Positions 57,827 through 64,000 of a stretch of 64,000 nucleotides of DNA are shown piece by piece. This DNA is from Serratia quinivorans (GTDB taxonomy: Bacteria > Pseudomonadota > Gammaproteobacteria > Enterobacterales > Enterobacteriaceae). A program made the position numbers and the translations under genes. The stretch spans positions 1 through 64,000 of the forward strand of contig NZ_CAMKGL010000005.1 in NCBI RefSeq assembly GCF_946227985.1, given 5' to 3'. The first letter of the stretch is position 1, and the number at the start of each line of letters is the position of its first letter. The notes below the pieces were generated by a model that had not been told where the DNA came from, ran no database searches, and was given only the letters and a program-made list of their open reading frames with translations.

Positions 57827-58843
57827 ATGCAAAGCGTGGTCATTGAACAGCCCGGCCTGCTGGCCATCCAGCAGCGCCCCCTGCCACAGCCGGCGGCCAG
57901 CGAAGTACGGGTAAAGGTTAAATTTGCCGGTATCTGTGGTTCTGATGTGCATATTTACCATGGGCATAACCCGTTCGCCCGCTACCCACGAGTGATCGGC
58001 CACGAGTTTTTTGGCGTGATTGATCAGGTCGGCAGCGATGTCAGTCCGCTGCGGCTCGGCGAACGCGTTTCGGTCGATCCGGTCGTCAGCTGCGGCCATT
58101 GCTATCCTTGCTCCATCGGTCGTCCCAATGTCTGCACCGAGCTGCAAGTGATCGGTGTGCATCGCGATGGCGGTTTCAGTGACTATGCCTGTGCCCCGGC
58201 GCGCAACGCCTACCGCATTCCGGACAGCATCAGCGATCGTCACGCCGCCATGGTCGAACCCTTCACCATTGCCGCCAATATCACCGCGCATCTACAGCCC
58301 AATGCCAATGATATTGCACTGATCTACGGTGCCGGGCCAATGGGGCTGACGGTGATCCAAACGCTGAAAGGCGTCTACGGCGTGAAGCAGGTGATCGTCA
58401 CCGATCGCATCAGGGAACGACTGGTGATGGCACAGGAAAACGGCGCCGACTGGACGTTCAACAATGCCGAAGCGTCATTGCCCGCCGAGCTGGAACGACG
58501 CGGTATCCGCCCGACGTTGATCGTCGACGCCGCCTGCCATCCGGCCATTTTGCAAGAGGCTATCAATCTGGCGTCCCCGGCAGCGCGCATCGGCATCATG
58601 GGGTTCTCCGGCGATGCCTGCACCATTACTCAACAAAGTATCACCAGTAAAGAGCTGTCAATTTTCTCCTCGCGCCTCAACAGCGCACGCTTCCCACAGG
58701 TGATCGATTGGATGGCCAGCGGGAAAATCGACCCGCAGAAACTCATTACTCACTGCGTGCCGGCCAACGAGGTTGAACAGGCGATGCTGATGTTCGAAAA
58801 AGATCAGCGCACCTGCTGCAAGGTGTTGCTGCAATTTGACTGA
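57827..58843 (+). CDS. rspB: RspB, zinc-type alcohol dehydrogenase
   Basis: The 338-residue medium-chain dehydrogenase has the catalytic zinc site (GICGSDVHIYHG, residues around 38 and 60 with GHEFFG) and the structural zinc cysteines CGHCYPCSIGRPNVC. The NAD-binding motif is IYGAGPMGLTVIQTLKG. It resembles E. coli RspB and L-threonine/sorbitol-type dehydrogenases and probably oxidises a sugar acid related to the RspA substrate. AGGAGAAA precedes the ATG at 57827, 14 bases after rspA. Confidence 0.94.
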   Translation: MQSVVIEQPGLLAIQQRPLPQPAASEVRVKVKFAGICGSDVHIYHGHNPFARYPRVIGHEFFGVIDQVGSDVSPLRLGERVSVDPVVSCGHCYPCSIGRPNVCTELQVIGVHRDGGFSDYACAPARNAYRIPDSISDRHAAMVEPFTIAANITAHLQPNANDIALIYGAGPMGLTVIQTLKGVYGVKQVIVTDRIRERLVMAQENGADWTFNNAEASLPAELERRGIRPTLIVDAACHPAILQEAINLASPAARIGIMGFSGDACTITQQSITSKELSIFSSRLNSARFPQVIDWMASGKIDPQKLITHCVPANEVEQAMLMFEKDQRTCCKVLLQFD

Positions 58844-58931
58844 TTGATTTACCAGGGCTGAGGGCGGCAGGAAAGCGCCCTCTACAACCACGAAACTTCG
58901 CGATTAAAACAACATTAAGTGGAGTGCATTT

Positions 58932-60221
58932 ATGTTTAAAAACCTGCGTTGGACCATCGTATTCCTGTTGTTTATGGTTTACATGATCAACTACCTCGAC
59001 CGCGTCGCGCTGTCGATTACCGTACCGATGATCGAGAAGGATCTGATGTTGAATGCCGAGCAGTTCGGCATCATCTTTGGCAGCTTCTTCTTCGGTTACG
59101 CCATCTTTAACTTTATCGGCGGGCTGGCGGTAGACAAATTCGGCCCGACGTTGGTACTCGGCATCGCCGTCGGCCTGTGGTCTATCTTCTGCGGCATGAC
59201 GGCATTAGCCACCGGTTTCTATTCCATGCTGATCCTGCGCGTACTGTTCGGCATGGCCGAAGGGCCGATCTGCGCCTCCGCCAATAAAATGATCAACGGC
59301 TGGTTCCCGAAGAAACAGGCGGCGACCGCGATGGGCCTGCTCAGCGCCGGTTCCCCTTTGGGCGGTGCCGTGGCTGGGCCGATCGTCGGTTATCTGGCGT
59401 TGGCGTTCGGCTGGCGGCCGGCGTTTATGATCATCTGCTCGATCGGCATCGTCTGGATGCTGGTGTGGTTCTTCGTGGTCGCGGATAACCCGGCGAAAAG
59501 CAAACGCGTCAGCGATAAAGAGCTGGCGCTGATTAACCAGATGAAGGAAGAAACCCACAGTGCCGAAGAAGAGCTGAGCAATGCCGCTCACGGGCTGGGT
59601 TACTACCTGAAGCAGCCGATCATCCTGGTCACTGCATTCGCCTTCTTCTGCTACAACTACATCCTGTTCTTCTTCCTGAGTTGGTTCCCATCGTACCTGG
59701 TGCAGGCGCATAACCTGAACATCAAGGAAATGAGCCTAACCACCATGATCCCATGGATTGTCGGCTTTGTCGGGTTGGCGCTCGGCGGCTATATCTCCGA
59801 CAAGATTTTCAATATCACCGGCAAGCTGTTGCTGTCACGCAAGATCGTGCTGGTCACCAGCCTGCTGGCGGCGGCTGTCTGCGTGGCACTGGCGGGTACC
59901 GTCAGCAGCGTGGTACCTGCGGTCATGCTGATGTCGGTATCGATCTTCTTCCTGTACATCACCGGGGCGATTTACTGGGCCATTATCCAGGACGTGGTGC
60001 ATAAATCCCGGGTCGGTGGCGCCAGCGGCTTTATCCATCTGGTCGGCAGCGTTTCCGGCATCATTGGCCCGGTGGTGACCGGCTACATTGTGCAAAACAC
60101 CGGCAAGTTCGACAGCGCCTTTATGCTGGCGGGCGGCGTGGCCGCGCTCGGGGCGGTGCTGGTATTGCTGGTGATCAAAGCGCCGCGCAATAGCGTGCAG
60201 CCGCAAATATCAAAACCCTAA
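58932..60221 (+). CDS. MFS sugar-acid/hexuronate transporter (YdfJ-like)
   Basis: The 429-residue protein has 12 helices and the anion:cation symporter pattern: MVYMINYLDRVALSITVPMI in helix 1, GGLAVDKFGPT in loop 2-3, and RVLFGMAEGPICASANKMIN, which carries the typical substrate-site region. It is placed between rspB and a mannitol-dehydrogenase gene, matching the E. coli rspAB-ydfJ-ydfI neighbourhood, and so probably imports the sugar acid used by these enzymes. The substrate is not known. Confidence 0.9.
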   Translation: MFKNLRWTIVFLLFMVYMINYLDRVALSITVPMIEKDLMLNAEQFGIIFGSFFFGYAIFNFIGGLAVDKFGPTLVLGIAVGLWSIFCGMTALATGFYSMLILRVLFGMAEGPICASANKMINGWFPKKQAATAMGLLSAGSPLGGAVAGPIVGYLALAFGWRPAFMIICSIGIVWMLVWFFVVADNPAKSKRVSDKELALINQMKEETHSAEEELSNAAHGLGYYLKQPIILVTAFAFFCYNYILFFFLSWFPSYLVQAHNLNIKEMSLTTMIPWIVGFVGLALGGYISDKIFNITGKLLLSRKIVLVTSLLAAAVCVALAGTVSSVVPAVMLMSVSIFFLYITGAIYWAIIQDVVHKSRVGGASGFIHLVGSVSGIIGPVVTGYIVQNTGKFDSAFMLAGGVAALGAVLVLLVIKAPRNSVQPQISKP

Positions 60222-60279
60222 CGCATCCGGGGCGGCTGACGTCGCCCCGTTTTCTGCCCCCACCTTCAGGAATTCCAGC

Positions 60280-61752
60280 ATGACACTTTCCAGCAACAGC
60301 CTGCTGCCGGCGGCAGTTGCGCAGCCGGGTTACGCACGCGAAAAGATTAAACCGCGCATCGTGCACCTTGGCTTTGGCGCGTTTTTTCGTGCGCATCAGG
60401 CGGTTTACGCCGAACAACTGGCTAACGAGCACGCCAGCGACTGGGGTTACTGCGTCATCAGCATGCACAACGGCCGGCAAAAAATCGCCGACCTGCAGCA
60501 GCAGAATTTGTTGTACACGGTCGCCGAAATGGACAACGACGGCTGGCGCGCTCAGGCGATCGGCGTTGTCAGGCAGGCGTTGCACCTGCAGGTTGACGGA
60601 CTGGACGCCGTGCTCGAGGCCATGACACAGCCGGAGGTGGCCATCGTTTCGCTGACCATCAGTGAGAAAGGCTACTGTTACCAGCCTGCCAGCGGCCAGT
60701 TACTGGCGGAACATCCTGATATTCAGCATGACATCGCCAACCCGCTGCAGCCGCAATCCGCCCCCGGTCTGATCCTGGCTGCACTGCGGCGGCGGCGGGA
60801 ACGGGGGCTGCCAGGGTTTGCCGTGATGTCCTGCGACAACATGCCGGCCAACGGCCAGGTAACCCGCAACGTGCTCAGCCAGTTGGCACAGCGGCAAGAT
60901 GTGGAACTGGCCGCGTGGGTCGAACAACAGGTCGCGTTTCCTTCAACCATGGTCGACCGCATTGTCCCGGCTGTCACGGCGGAAACACGGCAACACATCG
61001 AGGCTTTACTCGGTGGCATCGCCGATCCGGTTGCTGTCGCCTGTGAGCCCTTCCGCCAATGGGTGATCGAAGATAACTTTCCGCAGGGACGCCCGGCGTG
61101 GGAAAAAGCCGGGGTCGAACTGGTCAGCGACGTGCTGCCCTACGAAGAAATGAAGCTGCGGATGCTCAACGGCAGCCATTCGTTTCTCGCTTATCTGGGC
61201 TATTTGGCCGGTTATACGCATATCAGCGACTGCATGCAGGACGACTATTTCGTCAAAGCGGCGCGGCACCTGATGCTGGCGGAGCAAGCACCGACGCTGC
61301 AGGTCCACGACATGAATTTGACGCAATACGCCGACTCACTACTGGCCCGTTACCGCAATGCCGCGCTAAAGCACCGAACCTGGCAGATCGCCATGGACGG
61401 CACGCAAAAACTGCCGCAGCGCCTGCTGGACGCCATTCGTTGGCATCTGGCGCACGGCAGCGATTTCAGCTGTCTGGCTTTAGGCGTCGCCGGTTGGATG
61501 CGTTACGTTAGCGGCAAGGATGAACAGGGCCGGACGATTGAGATCAGCGATCCTTTAAGTGAACGCCTTGCCGATTTGGTCGGCAACAGCCGCGAAGGCC
61601 CGCAGCGGGTGCTGGCTCTGCTGCAGCTCGATACGGTGTTTGGCCGCGATCTTCCTGACAGTCCGCGGTTCGTCAGTGCCGTAACCGATGCCTATCTGGC
61701 GCTGTTGGCGCAGGGTGCCAAAGAGAGTGTGGCCAGACTACTGCCCGTTTGA
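60280..61752 (+). CDS. Mannitol-dehydrogenase-family oxidoreductase (YdfI-like, fructuronate-reductase type)
   Basis: The 490-residue protein has the long-chain polyol dehydrogenase layout: RIVHLGFGAFFRAHQAVY (NAD-binding loop), VSLTISEKGY, FAVMSCDNMPANGQVTRN, VAFPSTMVDRIVPA, and the catalytic Lys region LRMLNGSHSFLAYLGYL. It should interconvert a keto-sugar acid and its alcohol, for example fructuronate and mannonate. With RspA producing 2-keto-3-deoxy acids from mannonate-like substrates, the operon would form a short catabolic route (inference). CAGGAATT precedes the ATG. Confidence 0.92.
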   Translation: MTLSSNSLLPAAVAQPGYAREKIKPRIVHLGFGAFFRAHQAVYAEQLANEHASDWGYCVISMHNGRQKIADLQQQNLLYTVAEMDNDGWRAQAIGVVRQALHLQVDGLDAVLEAMTQPEVAIVSLTISEKGYCYQPASGQLLAEHPDIQHDIANPLQPQSAPGLILAALRRRRERGLPGFAVMSCDNMPANGQVTRNVLSQLAQRQDVELAAWVEQQVAFPSTMVDRIVPAVTAETRQHIEALLGGIADPVAVACEPFRQWVIEDNFPQGRPAWEKAGVELVSDVLPYEEMKLRMLNGSHSFLAYLGYLAGYTHISDCMQDDYFVKAARHLMLAEQAPTLQVHDMNLTQYADSLLARYRNAALKHRTWQIAMDGTQKLPQRLLDAIRWHLAHGSDFSCLALGVAGWMRYVSGKDEQGRTIEISDPLSERLADLVGNSREGPQRVLALLQLDTVFGRDLPDSPRFVSAVTDAYLALLAQGAKESVARLLPV

Positions 61753-61761
61753 TCTGGATAA

Positions 61762-61787
61762 AACGCTGGGTGGATCCACTCAGCGTT
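61762..61787 (+). terminator. Hairpin between the dehydrogenase gene and rspR
   Basis: AACGCTG pairs with CAGCGTT enclosing GTGGATCCAC, giving a long stem. There is no U tract, so it may only weaken read-through. A possible RspR-type motif follows at 61835-61846. Confidence 0.5.
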
Positions 61788-61880
61788 CGCCTGGCTACAT
61801 TAAGAATTATCCGACGCAACAGCAAGATAATCTGCTAGTATGGTGGCATCCAAATCCAAGCCAGATGACCGATCGTCACC

Positions 61881-62567
61881 ATGTCTGAATCCTACAATCT
61901 CACCAATAGCCTCCCGGTTAATCAGCAGATCTACCGTTTCCTGCGTAAGGATATCGTCGACTGCACTATTCCCCCCGGCACGCTGTTGTCAGAGAAAGAG
62001 ATCTCCACCCGCTTTAGCGTTTCACGCCAACCGGTGCGTGAAGCCTTTATCAAGCTGGCGGAGGCCGGATTGGTGCAGATCTTGCCGCAGCGCGGGACTT
62101 TCGTGATGAAAATTTCCGCCAAACGGGTGGCCGACGGGCGTTTTATCCGTCAGGCGGTGGAGTGCGCAATTGTGCGCCGTGCGGCGGAACGCATCACCCA
62201 GGAACAGCTGATGACGCTGGAGCATAATTTGCACCGTCAGGAGCTGGCGGCACAGAACAAGCAGACGCGTGAGTTTTTGGCGCTGGACGATGAATTTCAC
62301 CAGTTGCTCACCCAGTTTGCCGAATGCCCGTTAGCCTGGGAGACCATAGAAACCATCAAGGCCACCATGGACAGGGTGCGTTTTCTCAGCCTGAGCGAGG
62401 TCTCTCCGCCGGAAAGTCTGCTGCAGCAACATTACCGCATTTTTGCCGCGCTGAAGGCGCAGGATGCCGATGCCGCCGAGCGTGCCATCCATGAGCACCT
62501 GCAAGAGATGATCTACTCCATTACCCCCATCTCTTTGCAAAATACCGCGTGGTTCGACGCCGAATAG
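61881..62567 (+). CDS. rspR: RspR, GntR/FadR-family regulator of rspAB
   Basis: The 228-residue protein has an N-terminal winged helix (about 12-75, with [15 protein letters not shown] and [18 protein letters not shown]) and a FadR/FCD-type all-helical effector domain (about 85-215, with [10 protein letters not shown] metal-site residues). It closely matches E. coli RspR (YdfH), which represses rspAB, and lies directly after the operon with its own leader. Its ligand is presumably the pathway substrate. A GC-rich palindrome (62586-62601) follows the stop. Confidence 0.92.
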   Translation: MSESYNLTNSLPVNQQIYRFLRKDIVDCTIPPGTLLSEKEISTRFSVSRQPVREAFIKLAEAGLVQILPQRGTFVMKISAKRVADGRFIRQAVECAIVRRAAERITQEQLMTLEHNLHRQELAAQNKQTREFLALDDEFHQLLTQFAECPLAWETIETIKATMDRVRFLSLSEVSPPESLLQQHYRIFAALKAQDADAAERAIHEHLQEMIYSITPISLQNTAWFDAE

Positions 62568-62585
62568 TCAAGCTCTGACCTTCCA

Positions 62586-62601
62586 GGGGGCGATCGCCCC
62601 C
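62586..62601 (+). terminator. GC palindrome after rspR
   Basis: GGGGGCGATCGCCCCC forms a stem with a GATC loop. The following T-rich stretch is interrupted, so termination is possible but uncertain. Confidence 0.4.
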
Positions 62602-62780
62602 CGCTATTTGGCTTTGCAAATGGCATTTCCTCTCAATCGCATCTATTGTTTCTCCTTGCTATCAGGATTTCATTACTCTCGTTTTTACAGCTTCAATCAC
62701 TGCTTTTTACTACGCGGGCAACCATTCATACCTTACTGTTTTTGCTGCCGGTGTATTAGGAAGCTCATCAGGAGTCAATC

Positions 62781-63830
62781 ATGACTGATATTGCGCAATT
62801 GTTAGGAAAGGAAGCGGAAGACCTGTTGCAACACCGCTGTGCCACCATCCCTGCTGAGAATCTGTACCTGCCGGGCGCCGACTTTGTCGACCGGATCATG
62901 ATCGATAACAACCGACCCAACACCGTCCTGCGTTCGATGCAAAGCCTGCTTAACCACGGCCGCCTGGCCGGCACCGGTTACCTGTCGATTCTGCCGGTTG
63001 ACCAGGGGATTGAGCACTCCGCCGGCGCATCTTTCGCCGCCAACCCGCTGTATTTTGATCCGAAAAATATCGTCGAACTGGCCATTGAGGCCGGTTGTAA
63101 CTGCGTCGCCTCCACTTATGGCGTGCTGGCTTCGGTATCGCGCCGCTATGCCCACAAAATCCCGTTTCTGGTCAAACTGAACCACAACGAAACCCTGAGC
63201 TATCCGACCCAGTATGACCAAACCCTGTATGCCAGCGTCGAGCAGGCTTTCAATATGGGCGCGGTCGCGGTCGGTGCTACCATTTACTTTGGTTCCGAGC
63301 AGTCGCGCCGCCAAATTGAGGAAATCTCAAGCGCCTTCGAGCGCGCCCACGAACTGGGCATGGTCACCGTACTGTGGGCCTATCTGCGTAACCCGGCATT
63401 TAACAAAGACGGGGTCGATTACCATTCCAGCGCCGATCTCACCGGCCAGGCCAACCATATTGCCGCCACTATCGGTGCCGATATCGTTAAGCAGAAAATG
63501 GCGGAAAACAACGGCGGTTATCGCGCGGTGAAATTCGGTTATACCGACGACCGCGTCTACAGCAAGCTGACTACCGACCACCCTATCGATCTGGTTCGTT
63601 ACCAGTTAGCCAACTGCTATATGGGCCGTGCCGGGTTGATCAACTCCGGTGGTGCCGCCGGTGAAAACGACCTGCAGGAATCGGTGCGCACCGCGGTCAT
63701 CAACAAGCGTGCAGGCGGCATGGGTCTGATTTTGGGGCGTAAAGCGTTCAAGAAATCGATGAAAGAAGGTGTCGCGCTGATCAATGCCGTTCAGGACACC
63801 TATCTGGATAAGAAAGTCACCATCGCCTGA
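62781..63830 (+). CDS. fbaB: Class I fructose-bisphosphate aldolase FbaB
   Basis: FbaB reversibly cleaves fructose 1,6-bisphosphate via a lysine Schiff base and is used mainly in gluconeogenesis or growth on C3 compounds. The 349-residue DhnA-family protein has [36 protein letters not shown], and the C-terminal phosphate-binding [14 protein letters not shown] and [19 protein letters not shown] precedes the ATG. The spacer 62602-62780 is pyrimidine-rich with no convincing Cra or CRP site. Confidence 0.95.
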   Translation: MTDIAQLLGKEAEDLLQHRCATIPAENLYLPGADFVDRIMIDNNRPNTVLRSMQSLLNHGRLAGTGYLSILPVDQGIEHSAGASFAANPLYFDPKNIVELAIEAGCNCVASTYGVLASVSRRYAHKIPFLVKLNHNETLSYPTQYDQTLYASVEQAFNMGAVAVGATIYFGSEQSRRQIEEISSAFERAHELGMVTVLWAYLRNPAFNKDGVDYHSSADLTGQANHIAATIGADIVKQKMAENNGGYRAVKFGYTDDRVYSKLTTDHPIDLVRYQLANCYMGRAGLINSGGAAGENDLQESVRTAVINKRAGGMGLILGRKAFKKSMKEGVALINAVQDTYLDKKVTIA

Positions 63831-63858
63831 TCCCGTCACTCGCAAAACCTGTTAGCCC

Positions 63859-63882
63859 AGCCCGGTTCGCCGGGCTTTTTTA
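63859..63882 (+). terminator. Rho-independent terminator after fbaB
   Basis: AGCCCGG-TTCG-CCGGGCT followed by TTTTTT. The TTCG tetraloop is typical. Confidence 0.92.
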
Positions 63883-64000
63883 TGCCCTTAATCTGCTGCC
63901 ATTTTCCTCCTTGCCTAACGGCTACCGCGCTTTTATCTTATTTTTCTTTCATAATTAACTTTCACAATAAAATATTTATCTTTCAAACTGTGATCTATTT

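Noticed and set aside
62602-62780. Cra operator upstream of fbaB
   Set aside because: No match to the TGAATCGTTTCA-type consensus was found beyond short chance similarities.

Overview
The window is a chromosomal segment of a gammaproteobacterium of the order Enterobacterales, most like Serratia or a close Yersiniaceae relative. This is inferred from protein similarity to E. coli genes, from E. coli-like gene order broken by lineage-specific inserts, and from ERIC repeats and a CyaR small RNA gene. No species call is possible from sequence reading alone. There are no rRNA or tRNA genes, no CRISPR array and no prophage. The only insertion sequence is cut by the left edge.

Region 1 (1-18.4 kb) is mostly housekeeping. 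It holds the end of an IS3-family element, purC, bamC, dapA, gcvR-bcp, perM, an amino-acid exporter with its Lrp-type regulator, an Rrf2 redox regulator with a flavin oxidoreductase, bepA, the arsenate-reductase-like yfgD, an unrecognised two-gene module (11239-12020), hda, a coiled-coil lipoprotein with a GlsB-type membrane protein, uraA-upp, and purMN. PurR-type sites precede purC and purMN. A ParE-type toxin-antitoxin pair follows purN.

Region 2 (18.4-32.2 kb) carries speG, then a phosphate block. A PhoB-box-preceded operon encodes oversized PstC and PstA plus PstB, without PstS or PhoU, and is divergent from the polyphosphate genes ppk-ppx. Next come the c-di-GMP phosphodiesterase pdeF, the small gene yfgG and the magnesium transporter mgtE.

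Region 3 (32.3-40.8 kb) holds a MASE1-PAS-GGDEF diguanylate cyclase, a YfeC-like regulator, an Ada-N/AraC/AlkA DNA-repair fusion divergent from yegD, an acetyltransferase and P-loop kinase pair, and an aldo/keto reductase.

Region 4 (41-55.2 kb) is the mdtABCD-baeSR envelope-stress efflux operon. A VapBC module abuts it so closely that the baeR and vapC ends overlap. yegP, trhP (yegQ) and the CRP-dependent small RNA gene cyaR follow.

Region 5 (55.5-64 kb) carries lipid kinase yegS, an rspA-rspB-transporter-mannitol-dehydrogenase cluster with its GntR regulator rspR (sugar-acid catabolism), and fbaB.

The least explained items are the 11.2-12.0 kb gene pair, the Rrf2 promoter with two phased 11-3-11 operators, the PstS-less giant Pst system, and a compound hairpin repeat at 38.6 kb.
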